A DNA stretch of 64,000 nucleotides from assembly GCF_011764425.1 (NCBI RefSeq), contig NZ_BLPF01000001.1, positions 4,703,001-4,767,000 of the forward strand, read 5' to 3'. This DNA is from Phytohabitans houttuyneae. Its GTDB lineage: Bacteria; Actinomycetota; Actinomycetes; Mycobacteriales; Micromonosporaceae. The notes below the pieces were generated by a model that saw only the letters and a program-made list of their open reading frames with translations, ran no database searches and had not been told where the DNA came from. Shown one piece after another: positions 33,191-42,855 of the stretch. Position 1 is the stretch's first letter, and each line of letters opens with the position of its first letter. The position numbers and the translations under genes are program-made.

Positions 33191-33257
33191 ACACCCTCCC
33201 GACGCGGCCGGGCGGCCTTTGGGTTGCCCCCGTGCCATCCAGCCTAGGGTGAATGGC

Positions 33258-34322
33258 GTGCCCGACGTTAGCGCCGAACTGCCTACTGCCGCCCAACCGA
33301 CCGTGCCCGATTCCCTTTCGGCCTACACCACATTGGGTCTCGGAGGCCCTGCGCAGCGCGTATTGATTGCCACAAATGCTGACGAGCTGGCGCAAAGCCC
33401 CGCGAACTCGTTCATCCTTGCGGGTGGCAGCAACGTGGTGGTCGGCGACGGCGGCTATCCCGGGACGGTGGTCCTGGTCCGCTCCGTCGGCGTGACGGTC
33501 CGCGAGGTGGAGGCCGACACCGTGACCGTGACGGTCGAGGCCGGTGAGCCGTGGGACCGCGTGGTGGCCCAAGCCGTGGAGGCCGGTTGGTCGGGCATCG
33601 AGTGCCTTTCCGGCGTGCCCGGGTCGGCCGGTGCCACGCCGATCCAGAACGTCGGGGCGTACGGCCAGGAGGTCGCGGAGACAATCACGGCGGTGCGGGC
33701 GCTCGACCGGACCACCGGTGAGCGCCTGGTGATGACGCCGGAGGAGTGCCGCTTCGCGTACCGGACCAGCGTCTTCAAGCACAGCGACCGCTGGGTGGTG
33801 CTCTCCGTCGACTTCCGTCTCGCCCGCTCGCCCGAGTCGGCGCCGGTGCGCTACGCCGAGCTGGCCCGGGCGCTGGGCGTGGAGATCGGTCACCGGGTGC
33901 CCCTGGCGGACGCGCGGGCTGCCGTGCTCGAACTGCGGGCCGGCAAAGGCATGGTGCTGGACCAGGCCGATCCGGACACCCGCTCGGTCGGCTCGTTCTT
34001 CACCAACCCGGTGCTGGAGGCCGCGGCGTACACGGCGCTCCGCGAGCGGGCCGCCGGGCTGGGTGAGCCGCCGTCGTGGCCGAGCCCCGAGGGGGTCGTC
34101 AAGGTCAGTGCCGCGTGGCTCATCGACAAGGCGGGCTTCACCAAGGGGTACGGCCCCGGCCCGGTCAGCATCTCGACGAAGCACACGCTCGCCCTCACGC
34201 ACCGCGGCGGTGGCTCCACGGCCGACCTGCTGGGGCTGGCGCGCGAGATCCGGGACGGCGTGAAAAACCGGTTCGGGGTGACGCTCCACCCCGAACCGGT
34301 CCTGGTCAACTGCGAGCTGTAG
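33258..34322 (+). CDS. murB: UDP-N-acetylenolpyruvoylglucosamine reductase MurB
   Basis: This 354-aa FAD- and NADPH-dependent enzyme reduces UDP-GlcNAc-enolpyruvate to UDP-MurNAc in peptidoglycan synthesis. The FAD site ILAGGSNVVVGDGG, GVPGSAGATPIQNVGAYGQE and the proton-donating Ser in VGSFFTNPV are intact, which marks a type I MurB. GTG 33258 is taken because TAGGGT (33245-33250) lies seven bases upstream, consistent with leaderless transcription; GTG 33249 is an alternative. The N-terminal 15 residues are a short polar extension. Confidence 0.95.
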   Translation: MPDVSAELPTAAQPTVPDSLSAYTTLGLGGPAQRVLIATNADELAQSPANSFILAGGSNVVVGDGGYPGTVVLVRSVGVTVREVEADTVTVTVEAGEPWDRVVAQAVEAGWSGIECLSGVPGSAGATPIQNVGAYGQEVAETITAVRALDRTTGERLVMTPEECRFAYRTSVFKHSDRWVVLSVDFRLARSPESAPVRYAELARALGVEIGHRVPLADARAAVLELRAGKGMVLDQADPDTRSVGSFFTNPVLEAAAYTALRERAAGLGEPPSWPSPEGVVKVSAAWLIDKAGFTKGYGPGPVSISTKHTLALTHRGGGSTADLLGLAREIRDGVKNRFGVTLHPEPVLVNCEL

Positions 34323-34329
34323 CGCTCGG

Positions 34330-34821
34330 TCACGCCTCGAAGCGGCGCCGGCGGGTGAACGCCCAGGCGCCCAGCCCCAGGGCCGCGCCGCTGCCGATGA
34401 GCACCACGCCGGTCACCGCGACGGCGGTCGTCGCGTCGCCGGTCCGCGGCAGCGGCGGCTGGGTGGTGGCCGGCGACGAGGTGGTCGGCGAGGTGGTGGG
34501 CGGTGACGTCGTGGGCGAGGTCGTCGGCGGCGTGGTCGTCGGCGCCGTCGTGGGCGGCGTGGTTGTGGGCGAGGTGGTCGGCGGCGTGGTGGTCGGTGCC
34601 GTCGTGGGCGGCGTGGTCGTCGGCGCTGTGGTCGGCGCCGTGGTGGGTGGCTTGGTGGTCGGTGCGGTCGTGGGCGGCGACGTGGTCTGGCAGCCGTAGC
34701 CGTAGCACCTGCCGGGCGGCGTGGCGGCCTGCGCGGACGACAGCATCGCGCTGGCACCAAGCATGGTCAACGGAACGGTGACTAGCGCGGCTGCCGCCGC
34801 CATACGCAAGCTGGTACGCAC
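34330..34821 (-). CDS. Thr/Pro-repeat surface protein with LPxTG-type sorting signal
   Basis: This is a 163-aa exported protein: a signal peptide (about 1-32, AQA-A cleavage), a short Cys-containing segment (CYGYGC), about 75 residues of PTTxPPTT-type repeats, then a sortase signal LPRTG at about 128 followed by a hydrophobic helix and a basic tail RRRRFEA. It should be covalently attached to the cell wall, with the repeat region acting as a glycosylatable stalk. The repeats are visible at DNA level as GTGGTGGGCGGC variants (34490-34680) and may vary in copy number. Confidence 0.85.
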   Translation of the reverse strand: MRTSLRMAAAAALVTVPLTMLGASAMLSSAQAATPPGRCYGYGCQTTSPPTTAPTTKPPTTAPTTAPTTTPPTTAPTTTPPTTSPTTTPPTTAPTTTPPTTSPTTSPPTTSPTTSSPATTQPPLPRTGDATTAVAVTGVVLIGSGAALGLGAWAFTRRRRFEA

Positions 34822-34875
34822 CTATATCTCCAGGTTTATCGTCTTAAGGAAGGTTTCCGCCGTTTCCTCAACGAT

Positions 34876-35676
34876 TTAACCGTTAGTGAGGTAACTCGGT
34901 GCAATCGTCTGCCATTTGACTGTTACCTCACCAAGCCGCCAACGCGAGGCGCGGTCCAGAATCGGCCAGCCGGCGGCCCGTGTGGCGAATACGGTGCGTA
35001 ACCACCGCTGCCGGGGCCCGAAGGTCGCGTACGGCGCGGCATCCCGCCAAGCCGCGTCCATCGTGGAGATGAACGTGTGGATCGGCTCACCGGGCACGTT
35101 GCGGTGGATGAGCGCCTTGGGCAGCCGCTCCGCGAGCGTGGCGGGTGTGTCCAGAGTGGACAGCTTGGCGGCGAGCGTGAGTGTCCGGGGCCCCGCGGCG
35201 TCGAGCACTACCCACGACGCCAGGCGACCCAGCTCGTCGCAGGTGCCCTCGACGACCGCACCGCCCGGCGCGAGTGCCTCGGCCATGGTCTGCCACGCCG
35301 CCGGTACGGCTGCCTCCTCGTACTGGCGCAGCACGTTGAAGGCGCGTACGAGCGTGGGGCGCAGCCCGGCCAGCTCGAAGCCGCCGCGCGCGAAGGTGAG
35401 GCCGGGCGGGTCGGCGACCGGCGCGGCGGCGGCCACGCGTGCGGGGTCGATCTCCAGTCCCACCACGCGCACGTCGGGACGCACCGCGGCCACCAGGCGG
35501 TCGCGCAGCTCCACGGCGGTCACCGGGCTCTCGCCGTACCCGAGGTCGACCACCAGCGGGTCGGCCGATTCTCGCAGCGTGTCGCCGAGCGTGGCCGCGA
35601 TCCAGTTGTCCACCCGCCGCAGGCGGTTGGGATTGGTCGTCCCGCGGGTGATCTCGCCCTGCGGCCGAGCGGCCAT
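34876..35676 (-). CDS. SAM-dependent methyltransferase-like protein
   Basis: This is a 266-aa cytoplasmic protein. Motif I resembles a class I methyltransferase (LVVDLGYGESPVTAVELRDRL, about 41-61), followed by VVGLEIDPARV with the acidic residue expected to bind the SAM ribose and FNVLRQYEEAAV. The C-terminal WRLGEVTVKWQTIAPSYL is family-typical, but no substrate is known. ATG 35676 is one base inside the stop of the upstream SDR gene (TGATG), so the pair is co-translated. Confidence 0.8.
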   Translation of the reverse strand: MAARPQGEITRGTTNPNRLRRVDNWIAATLGDTLRESADPLVVDLGYGESPVTAVELRDRLVAAVRPDVRVVGLEIDPARVAAAAPVADPPGLTFARGGFELAGLRPTLVRAFNVLRQYEEAAVPAAWQTMAEALAPGGAVVEGTCDELGRLASWVVLDAAGPRTLTLAAKLSTLDTPATLAERLPKALIHRNVPGEPIHTFISTMDAAWRDAAPYATFGPRQRWLRTVFATRAAGWPILDRASRWRLGEVTVKWQTIAPSYLTNG

Positions 35677-36443
35677 CAGAACACCCGGTGCACCTTGTGC
35701 TGGGCGGCCTGGGCGAGCGGGCGCACGACGATGCGGTCGATGTTGACGTAGTGCGGGCGGGTCACCGTCCACGCGACGCAGTCGGCGATGTCGTCCGCGA
35801 CGAGCGGCTCGGCCACGCCCGCGTACACCGCGTCGGCCTTCTGCGCGTCGCCGCCGAAGCGGGTCAGCCCGAACTCCTCGGTGCGCACCATCCCCGGGTC
35901 GATCTCGATCACCCGGATCGGCCGCCCGCTGAGCTCCAGCCGCAGCGTCTCGGCCACCGCCGTCTGTGCGTGCTTGGCGGCCGCGTAGCCACCCCCGCCC
36001 TCGTACACGATGAGGCCGGCCGTGGAGCTCAGCACCACGATCGTGCCCGCGCCCGACGCGTCCAGTGCGGGCAGGAACGCCTGGGTCACGCGGATGGTGC
36101 CCAGCACGTTCACGTCGTACATCCACTGCCAGTCGGAGATCGACCCGGTCTCCACCGGATCGAGACCGCGGGCGCCGCCGGCGTTGTTGACCAGGACGGT
36201 GACCGGCCGGCCGAGCTCGCCCACCGCGGCGGCCAGCGCCGCGACCGACTCGTCCGAGGTGACGTCACAGGGCAGGGCGGTGGCTTCGCCGCCGGCCGCG
36301 CCGATCTCCTTGACCAGGGCGTCCAGCCGGTCGACCCGGCGGGCGGCGGCGACGACATGGAAGCCCTCGGCGGCCAGCCTGCGGGCGGTGGCGGCGCCGA
36401 TCCCACTGGACGCACCGGTCACGATCGCGATCGAGGAGGTCAT
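35676..36443 (-). CDS. Short-chain dehydrogenase/reductase
   Basis: This 255-aa classical SDR has a cofactor loop TGASSGIGAA (11-20), an AARR segment suggesting NADP preference, NNAGGARG, catalytic Ser in VLSSTAG and the YAAAK motif. The position (between murB and mshA, divergent from mshA) matches the Rv0484c-type SDR of mycobacteria; its substrate is unknown. ATG 36443 gives the standard MTSSIAIVTGAS start, and the longer frame lacks similarity. Confidence 0.9.
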   Translation of the reverse strand: MTSSIAIVTGASSGIGAATARRLAAEGFHVVAAARRVDRLDALVKEIGAAGGEATALPCDVTSDESVAALAAAVGELGRPVTVLVNNAGGARGLDPVETGSISDWQWMYDVNVLGTIRVTQAFLPALDASGAGTIVVLSSTAGLIVYEGGGGYAAAKHAQTAVAETLRLELSGRPIRVIEIDPGMVRTEEFGLTRFGGDAQKADAVYAGVAEPLVADDIADCVAWTVTRPHYVNIDRIVVRPLAQAAQHKVHRVF

Positions 36444-36610
36444 GGGGCGATTCTTCCCTACTGGGCGGTCCAGGCCACCGCACAGAGAGAGGTGGATCAC
36501 GTTCACGCCTGCGTTAGATGCGCGTTCAACTGGTCATCGGGAAGATGAGTCCGGCCGCGGGGGTTGCAATGCCGGGGCGTAGAGACATTCGCCGTCGTGG
36601 AAGGAGCAAC

Positions 36611-37927
36611 GTGTCGCATTGGCCGACGCCGCGGCGCATCGCCACCCTGTCCGTGCACACGTCACCGCTGGATCAGCCGGGCACCGGCGACGCCGGCGGG
36701 CTGAACGTGTACGTGGTGGAGGTGGCCCGCCGCCTCGCCGACGCTGGCGTCGAGGTGGAGATCTTCACCCGAGCCACGTCGAGCGATCGACCGGCGTGTG
36801 TCGAAATGTCACCAGGCGTGACGGTTCGGCACATCATGTCCGGACCGCTCGAAGGGTTGGCGAAGGAAGACCTGCCGGGGCAGATGTGCGCGTTCACCAA
36901 TGGGGTGCTGCGCGCCGAGGCCGCGCACCCGCCGGGCTACTACGACATGATCCACTCCCACTACTGGCTCTCCGGGCAGGTCGGCTGGCTGGCCAAGGAG
37001 CGCTGGGGCGTCCCGCTGGTGCACACCGCGCACACGCTCGCCAAGGTCAAGAACGCCCAGCTCGCCGACGGTGACCGGCCCGAGCCGCTCGCCCGTGTCG
37101 TCGGCGAGGACCAGGTGGTCGCCGTCGCGGACCGGCTGGTCGCCAACACCCGGTTCGAGGCCCGCGACCTCATCACGAGGTACGGCGCCGACCCTTCCCA
37201 CGTCTCGGTGGTCGAGCCGGGCGTCGACCTGGAGCGCTTCCGGCCCACCGCCGGTGGCCGGGTCGCCGACCGCCGCCGCCTCGGCCTGCCCGAGCGGGGG
37301 CACATCGTCGCGTTTGTCGGCCGCATCCAGCCGCTCAAGGCGCCCGACGTGCTGCTGCGGTCGCTGGCCGCCCTGCGCGACCGGGAGCCCGAGATGGCCG
37401 AGCAGGTCACCGTCGTGATCTGTGGTGGCCCGTCCGGCTCCGGCCTCGCCCAGCCGACCGCGCTCATCGACCTCGCCGACTCGCTCGGCGTCGCCGACTC
37501 GGTGCGCTTCCTGCCCCCGCTGACCGGCGAGGACCTGCCCGCCCTCTACCGCGCGGCCGACCTCGTGGCGGTGCCGTCGCACAACGAGTCGTTCGGGCTC
37601 GTCGCGCTGGAGGCGCAGGCGTGCGGCACGCCGGTCGTGGCGGCCGCGGTCGGCGGCCTGGTGACGGCGGTACGCGACGGGGTCAGCGGCGTCCTCGTCG
37701 ACGGGCACTGTCCGGTCGACTGGGCGATCGTGCTCGGCAAGCTGCTCGCCTGCCCGGGGCGGCGCGAGGAGCTGGCCGTGGGAGCGGTCGGACACGCGCG
37801 CAACTTCTCCTGGACTCGTACGGCGTCGGGCCTGCTCGCGGTCTACCGTGAGGCGGTGACGGAGCATCGCGAGCGCCTCACCTCGTCGATACAGGACGAG
37901 GCGGCGGCGCTGAAGGCGCTGGCGTGA
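36611..37927 (+). CDS. mshA: D-inositol-3-phosphate glycosyltransferase MshA
   Basis: This 438-aa GT4-family (GT-B fold) enzyme transfers GlcNAc from UDP-GlcNAc to inositol-3-phosphate, the first step of mycothiol synthesis. The N-terminal acceptor domain shows [22 protein letters not shown], the donor domain has [27 protein letters not shown] and the E-x7-E motif [22 protein letters not shown] 36611 follows GGAAGGAG by 4 bases, which decides the start. It is divergent from the SDR gene and coupled (GTGA) to a YbjN-type gene. Confidence 0.95.
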   Translation: MSHWPTPRRIATLSVHTSPLDQPGTGDAGGLNVYVVEVARRLADAGVEVEIFTRATSSDRPACVEMSPGVTVRHIMSGPLEGLAKEDLPGQMCAFTNGVLRAEAAHPPGYYDMIHSHYWLSGQVGWLAKERWGVPLVHTAHTLAKVKNAQLADGDRPEPLARVVGEDQVVAVADRLVANTRFEARDLITRYGADPSHVSVVEPGVDLERFRPTAGGRVADRRRLGLPERGHIVAFVGRIQPLKAPDVLLRSLAALRDREPEMAEQVTVVICGGPSGSGLAQPTALIDLADSLGVADSVRFLPPLTGEDLPALYRAADLVAVPSHNESFGLVALEAQACGTPVVAAAVGGLVTAVRDGVSGVLVDGHCPVDWAIVLGKLLACPGRREELAVGAVGHARNFSWTRTASGLLAVYREAVTEHRERLTSSIQDEAAALKALA

Positions 37928-38451
37928 CGCGGCCGGCCGACGTGGCCACGCTGATCGAGTCGGTCTGCGCGGAGCGGGAGCTGCCGTGCGAGGCGACCGG
38001 CGAGATGTCGTACGCGGTGACCCTGCCCGGCACCCACAAGCTCAAGACCGTCTGCAACCTCATCGTGGGCGAGCACGCCCTGCGCGTCGAGGCCTTCGTG
38101 ATGCGGCAGCCGGACGAGCGGCGCGAGGAGCTGTGGGCGTGGCTGCTGCGGCGCAACGCCCGCATGTACGGGGTGGCCTTCTCCATCGACACCGCCGGCG
38201 ACGTCTACCTGACCGGTCGGTTGGGATTGTCGGGTCTGGACGAAGACGAGCTCGACCGCTTGCTCGGGTCCGTCCTCACGTACGCGGACGAATCCTTCGA
38301 CACGATGCTCGAAATCGGCTTTGGCTCGGCGATCCGGCGCGAGTGGGAGTGGCGGGTCAAGCGCGGTGAGTCCCTTGCCAACCTGCGGGCTTTTTCCCAC
38401 CTGTTCCCCAGCGACAACCATCCAAACGATGTGACGGGCGAGACAACGTAA
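37924..38451 (+). CDS. YbjN-domain protein
   Basis: This 175-aa protein has a YbjN-like sensory fold (a family related to type III secretion chaperones), consistently encoded after mshA in actinobacteria (Rv0487 position). The body has [42 protein letters not shown] and the [12 protein letters not shown] strand. No enzymatic motif is present. GTGA overlap with mshA implies coupled expression and perhaps a chaperone or regulatory role in the same process (inference). Confidence 0.85.
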   Translation: MTRPADVATLIESVCAERELPCEATGEMSYAVTLPGTHKLKTVCNLIVGEHALRVEAFVMRQPDERREELWAWLLRRNARMYGVAFSIDTAGDVYLTGRLGLSGLDEDELDRLLGSVLTYADESFDTMLEIGFGSAIRREWEWRVKRGESLANLRAFSHLFPSDNHPNDVTGETT

Positions 38452-38691
38452 TCGCCTTGTGCCTGGAAAGCGTTGCGCCGTAACGTGATCTGCACGCGCC
38501 ACACCTGGCAAAACAGTTCGGGGGAACTCTGGTCCGTCGTCGGGACCGCGCCAGGATCGGTGCTGGGGGATGGGTGGCAACAACACGCCGTTGGGGGACG
38601 GCGCCACCTAAGACCGGCGGCGAGAGCGGGCGACGCTTACGGGGGTGAGTGTCGCCCGCCGCCGCCGGGCCGAAGCTCCTAGAGTCTGCCC
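38452..38691 (+). promoter_or_regulatory. Intergenic region with a leaderless-type promoter
   Basis: 240 bases without a convincing gene. TAGAGT at 38680-38685 sits six bases before ATG 38692 and is the likely -10 for the CoA transferase gene. The remaining sequence is comparatively A/T-richer just after the YbjN stop; no terminator hairpin with a clear stem was seen. Confidence 0.4.
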
Positions 38692-39843
38692 ATGGCTGGA
38701 CCGCTTTCCGGGCTCACCGTCCTAGAGCTGGCGGGGCTCGGACCCGCACCCTTCGCAGGCATGGTCCTGGCCGACCTCGGCGCGAGCGTGGTGCGCGTCG
38801 ACCGCGTCGGCGTGCACGCCGTGCCGCTGCCACCCCGCGAAGACCTGCAGGGCCGGGGCAAGCGCTCGATCGCCGTCGACCTCAAGCGTCCCGAGGGCGC
38901 GGCCCTTGTGCGCGCGCTCGCCGCCCGTGCCGACGTCCTGATCGAGGGCTACCGGCCGGGCGTCGCGGAGCGGCTGGGCATCGGGCCGGCCGAGTGCCAC
39001 GCGGTCAACCCCCGCCTCGTGTACGGCCGGGTGACCGGGTGGGGCCAGGAAGGGCCGCTGGCCGCCACCGCCGGGCACGACATCACGTACCTGGCGCGCA
39101 CCGGTCTGCTGCACGCGATCGGTCCCGCCGATGGCCCGCCCGTGCCACCACTCAACCTGCTCGGCGACTACGGGGGCGGCGGGATGCTGCTCGTCGCCGG
39201 GGTACTCGCCGCGCTGTGGCAGGCCCAGCGCACCGGCGTGGGCCAGGTGGTCGACGCCGCGATCGTCGACGGCGCCGCGCTGCTGGCGACCCAGCTCTAC
39301 GGCTTGCTCCACAGTGGAGCGTGGCAGGATCGCCGCGGCGCCAACCTCCTCGACGGCGGCGCACCCTTCTACAGCGTGTACGAGACCGCCGACCGCCGGC
39401 ACCTCGCCGTCGGTCCGCTGGAACCGAAGTTTTACGCCGAGTTCACCGAGCGGTTGGGCCTGGATCCGAGCGAGTGCCCGGCCCAGCTCGACGTCGCGTC
39501 GTGGCCGGACCTTCGCGCGCTCATCGCGGCCCGGATCGCGACCCGCACCCGCGAGGAGTGGACGGAGGTGTTCGCGGGCACCGACGCCTGCGTCGCTCCG
39601 GTCCTCTCGCTGGACGAGGCGCCGGCGGACGCGCACCTGGACGCCCGCGGCGTCTTCGTGGAGTCGCACGGCGTACGCCAGCCCGCCCCGGCACCGCGCT
39701 TCTCCGCCACGCCCGCTGCCGCGCCCTCGCTGCCGCCACCCCTACCCGGCGAGCACACGCGCGCGGTGCTGCGGGAGTGGTCGGTGCCCGGCGCCGAGGC
39801 GCTCCTCGCCAGCGGGATCGCCCATCAGGCCGACGTCAGCTGA
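38692..39843 (+). CDS. CaiB/BaiF family CoA transferase, alpha-methylacyl-CoA racemase type
   Basis: This is a 383-aa class III CoA-transferase-fold protein. The first 10 residues contain SGLTVLELAG, typical of the family. The general base pair known from alpha-methylacyl-CoA racemase is conserved: His129 in GHDITYLA and Asp159 in NLLGDYGGGG, corresponding to His126/Asp156 of M. tuberculosis MCR. It therefore probably epimerises 2-methylacyl-CoA thioesters in branched fatty acid or sterol breakdown. TAGAGT lies six bases before ATG 38692 (leaderless). It overlaps the convergent MFS gene by eight bases. Confidence 0.88.
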   Translation: MAGPLSGLTVLELAGLGPAPFAGMVLADLGASVVRVDRVGVHAVPLPPREDLQGRGKRSIAVDLKRPEGAALVRALAARADVLIEGYRPGVAERLGIGPAECHAVNPRLVYGRVTGWGQEGPLAATAGHDITYLARTGLLHAIGPADGPPVPPLNLLGDYGGGGMLLVAGVLAALWQAQRTGVGQVVDAAIVDGAALLATQLYGLLHSGAWQDRRGANLLDGGAPFYSVYETADRRHLAVGPLEPKFYAEFTERLGLDPSECPAQLDVASWPDLRALIAARIATRTREEWTEVFAGTDACVAPVLSLDEAPADAHLDARGVFVESHGVRQPAPAPRFSATPAAAPSLPPPLPGEHTRAVLREWSVPGAEALLASGIAHQADVS

Positions 39844-41197
39844 CCTTGCTCAGGTCGTCGGCCACGGGAGGTGCGTCGTCGGCGGCCGCCGCGCCGAGGG
39901 CGGCAGCCGGAGCCGGAACGCCCACGGGTGGGGCTGTTTCTGTCGCTGAAGGGGCCGCGGCGGTGGCGAGCGCGGCCACGCGGCGCTCGCGGGAAGGGCC
40001 GGAGACGATCTGGCCGACCGAGACGGCGGCGGCGATGCCCGCGGCGCCGAGCCACAGCGCCGCGTCGCCGGCGTGCTGCATGACGAAGCCGCCCAGCGTC
40101 GGCGCGAGGAAGGCGGCCGCCGACCAGGAGAGCCCGAAGACGCCCTGGTAGCGCCCGCGGGTGGCGGCCGGCGACAGCTCGGCGATGAGCGTGGCGTTGG
40201 AGGGCGACGTGAGCATCTCGCCCATCGTCCAGATCAGGACCGTCACCGCGTACAGCCAGGGGACGTCCGCGATGGCGGTCAGGCCGAAGCCCAGGCCGGT
40301 GATGAGCGAGGCGACGGCGAGCGTGCGGGAGCGGTCGCGGCCGCGGATGAGGCGCGGGACGAAGAGCTGGCCGGAGACGATGAGTACGCCGTTGAGCGCG
40401 ATCACCCAGCCGAACGTGGACGGGGAGAGGCCGTCCTGGCCCATCGCGATCGGCAGCATCGAGATGTGCTGCAGGAAGACCACGGCGGTGAGCAGGTTCA
40501 GCAGCAGGAAGCCGACGAACACCCGGTCGGCGAAGACCGTGTGCAGGCCGACCGCCGGGGTGCCGGTATCGCGGCGGGCGAAGCCCTGCGGGCGCCGGGT
40601 CTCCCGCACCTTGACGAAGATGATGGCGGCGGTGACCAGGGTCGTCGTCGCGTCGACCAGGAAGAGCAGCAGGAAGTCGGCTTGGGCGGCGAGGCCGGCG
40701 AGCACCGCGGCGAAGGCGAAGCCGAGGTTGATGGCCCAGTAGTTGAGGGAGAACGCGCGCAGCCGGTCGCGCTCGGGCACGACGTCGACCATCATCGCCT
40801 GGAACGCGGGCCGGCTGCCGTCCATGAAGAAGCCGAGCACGAGCGCGCCCAGCGTGATCGTCCAGCGGTCGTCGGCGAAGCCCAGCACCAGCAGCATGGT
40901 CGCGGCGCCGAGGTGGGCGGTGAAGAGGGTGGGGCGGCGCCCCCACCGGTCGGCCAGCACGCCACCGACCGTCACGCCCATCGCGCTGCCCACGCCGAAC
41001 AGGCCGATCACCAAACCGGCCTCGGTCTGCGTGAAGTGACGCTCGCTGGTGAGGTAGATCGCCATGAATATCATGACGAACGAGCCGAGGCGGTTTACCA
41101 GAGTGCCGGTCCAGAGGTACCAGAAGGTGGAGGGCAGGCCACCAGTGGTCTCCCGTAACCAGCTCCGCACGCCCGCATACCTCCCCGTAACGGTCAC
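39836..41197 (-). CDS. Major facilitator superfamily transporter
   Basis: This 453-aa protein has about twelve hydrophobic segments. The MFS loop 2-3 motif is GGVLADRWGRRPTL, and a second GDRSRT-like loop joins helices 8-9. The N- and C-terminal halves are linked by an Arg-rich cytoplasmic loop (RETRRPQGFARRD). The C-terminal 55 residues are an Ala/Pro-rich tail. It resembles multidrug (MdtG/YfcJ-like) efflux proteins, but the substrate is unknown. GTG 41197 gives MTVTGRYAG. It is divergent from gpmA by 92 bases. Confidence 0.87.
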   Translation of the reverse strand: MTVTGRYAGVRSWLRETTGGLPSTFWYLWTGTLVNRLGSFVMIFMAIYLTSERHFTQTEAGLVIGLFGVGSAMGVTVGGVLADRWGRRPTLFTAHLGAATMLLVLGFADDRWTITLGALVLGFFMDGSRPAFQAMMVDVVPERDRLRAFSLNYWAINLGFAFAAVLAGLAAQADFLLLFLVDATTTLVTAAIIFVKVRETRRPQGFARRDTGTPAVGLHTVFADRVFVGFLLLNLLTAVVFLQHISMLPIAMGQDGLSPSTFGWVIALNGVLIVSGQLFVPRLIRGRDRSRTLAVASLITGLGFGLTAIADVPWLYAVTVLIWTMGEMLTSPSNATLIAELSPAATRGRYQGVFGLSWSAAAFLAPTLGGFVMQHAGDAALWLGAAGIAAAVSVGQIVSGPSRERRVAALATAAAPSATETAPPVGVPAPAAALGAAAADDAPPVADDLSKVS

Positions 41198-41289
41198 AGT
41201 GCTCTACGTTCCTTACAAGCTAGTCCGGTGTATGGGAGCCACGCATCCCGATTTCCATGTGGTGGCGGTCACGGTGGCAGGATGAAGCC

Positions 41290-42039
41290 ATGACTCTGGG
41301 GACGCTGGTGCTGCTACGGCACGGTGAGAGCGAGTGGAATGCGAAAAACCTCTTCACCGGGTGGGTTGATGTCGACCTGACCGCCAAGGGCGAGGCCGAG
41401 GCGAGGCGCGGCGGCGAGCTGTTGCGCGAGCAGGGCCTGCTCCCCGACGTGGTGCACACGAGCGTGCTGCGCCGCGCGATCCGTACCGCTAATCTCGCGC
41501 TCGACGCGGCCGACCGGCACTGGATCGCGGTGCACCGGTCGTGGCGGCTCAACGAGCGGCACTACGGCGCTCTCCAGGGCAAAAACAAGAAACAGACGCT
41601 GGAGGAGTTCGGCGAGGAGCAGTTCATGCTCTGGCGCCGGTCGTACGACACGCCCCCTCCGGCGATCGACGACAACGACGAGTGGTCGCAGGTCGGCGAC
41701 CCGCGCTACGCCACGCTCCCGCCGGAGCTGATGCCGCGCACCGAGTGCCTCAAGGACGTGCTCGGCCGCACCCTGCCGTACTGGTACGACGCGATCGTGC
41801 CGGACCTGCTCGCCGGCCGCACGGTGCTGGTGGCCGCACACGGCAACTCGCTGCGCGCGGTGGTCAAGCACCTCGACGGCATCTCCGACGAGGCGATCGC
41901 CAAGCTCAACATCCCCACCGGCATCCCGCTCCGCTACGACCTGGACGCCTCGCTGCGCCCGGTCACGCCCGGCGGGACGTACCTCGACCCGGAAGCGGCC
42001 AAGGAAGCGGCGGCCGCGGTCGCCAACCAGGGGCGCTAG
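41290..42039 (+). CDS. gpmA: 2,3-bisphosphoglycerate-dependent phosphoglycerate mutase
   Basis: This 249-aa glycolytic enzyme interconverts 3- and 2-phosphoglycerate. The phosphohistidine motif [19 protein letters not shown] (His about 11), the [13 protein letters not shown] motif and the second catalytic His in [16 protein letters not shown] are intact. The length and the C-terminal [10 protein letters not shown] fit dPGM rather than a broad phosphatase. ATG 41290 follows AGGATGAA. It is convergent with phoU, with nine bases between stops, and lies just before senX3 as in mycobacteria. Confidence 0.95.
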   Translation: MTLGTLVLLRHGESEWNAKNLFTGWVDVDLTAKGEAEARRGGELLREQGLLPDVVHTSVLRRAIRTANLALDAADRHWIAVHRSWRLNERHYGALQGKNKKQTLEEFGEEQFMLWRRSYDTPPPAIDDNDEWSQVGDPRYATLPPELMPRTECLKDVLGRTLPYWYDAIVPDLLAGRTVLVAAHGNSLRAVVKHLDGISDEAIAKLNIPTGIPLRYDLDASLRPVTPGGTYLDPEAAKEAAAAVANQGR

Positions 42040-42048
42040 CCCCGACGC

Positions 42049-42711
42049 CTACGCGACGACGTCGGGCGGCTCGCTCGTCTCACCTGTGACGAGGTAGAAG
42101 ACCTGCTGCCCGGCGTTGACCGCGTGGTCCGCGTACCTTTCGTAGAAGCGGCCCAGCAGCGCGCCGTCGATCGCGGCCTCCGCGCCGTGCGGCCAGTCCT
42201 TGTGCAGCAGGATGCTGAAGAGCTGCCGCTGCAGCTCGTCCATCGCGTCGTCGTCGCTCTCGAGCTCGGCGCCGAGCGTGGCGTTCTGCGTGGTGAGCAC
42301 GAGGCCCACCTTGCCCGCCATCCGGTCGGCGACGGCAGCCATCGAGGTGATCACCTCACGGAGCTGGGGCGGCAGCGCTGGCGCCGGGTAACGCCGCAGC
42401 GCCGTCTTTGCCACGTGCTCGGCGAGATCACCCATCCGCTCCAGGTCGGCGGCGATCCGGATGCCCGTGATCACGAGCCGCAGGTCGGTGGCGACCGGCG
42501 CCTGGCGGGCGAGCGTGTCATACACCTGCTGGTCGACGTGCCGGTGCAGCTCGTCCACCTCGGCGTCGCGCGCGATGACCATCTCGCAGATCGCGCGGTC
42601 GGCGGTCAGCAGTGCCTCGGTGGCGCGCGCCATGGCTGTGCGGACCGCCTCGGCCATGGAAACCAGGAGGCGACCCACCTCCAGAAGGTCTGCCCGCAGC
42701 TCGTCACGCAT
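42049..42711 (-). CDS. phoU: Phosphate signalling protein PhoU
   Basis: This 220-aa protein is built of two similar three-helix bundles, each with the PhoU metal-binding signature: DLRLVITGIRIAADLERMGD (about 78-97) and FYERYADHAVNAGQQVFYL (about 190-208). PhoU links the Pst transporter to the sensor kinase and keeps the Pho regulon off when phosphate is plentiful. It is divergent from senX3, with a PHO-box array in the 144-base gap, an arrangement like the Streptomyces phoU-phoRP locus. Confidence 0.94.
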   Translation of the reverse strand: MRDELRADLLEVGRLLVSMAEAVRTAMARATEALLTADRAICEMVIARDAEVDELHRHVDQQVYDTLARQAPVATDLRLVITGIRIAADLERMGDLAEHVAKTALRRYPAPALPPQLREVITSMAAVADRMAGKVGLVLTTQNATLGAELESDDDAMDELQRQLFSILLHKDWPHGAEAAIDGALLGRFYERYADHAVNAGQQVFYLVTGETSEPPDVVA

Positions 42712-42750
42712 CGCGTCGATGCTAGGCGATGCTTCACGATCTCTGCCCCA

Positions 42751-42783
42751 AGGGGGTGAACGACGCTGGGCCGAGCGGTGAAC
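42751..42783 (-). promoter_or_regulatory. PHO-box array between phoU and senX3
   Basis: On the minus strand three consecutive 11-base units occur: GTTCACCGCTC, GGCCCAGCGTC and GTTCACCCCCT. The outer two match the GTTCACC core and the middle one is degenerate, so the cores are spaced by exactly 22 bases. The array lies 40-72 bases upstream of the phoU start and 73-105 before senX3, so it can control both. Confidence 0.78.
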
Positions 42784-42855
42784 ACTCTTGGAAGTGCGTC
42801 AGGTTTGTCCTATTCTGCGAAGCGGTTGGGTTAACAATGACCCTACGATCGCCAC

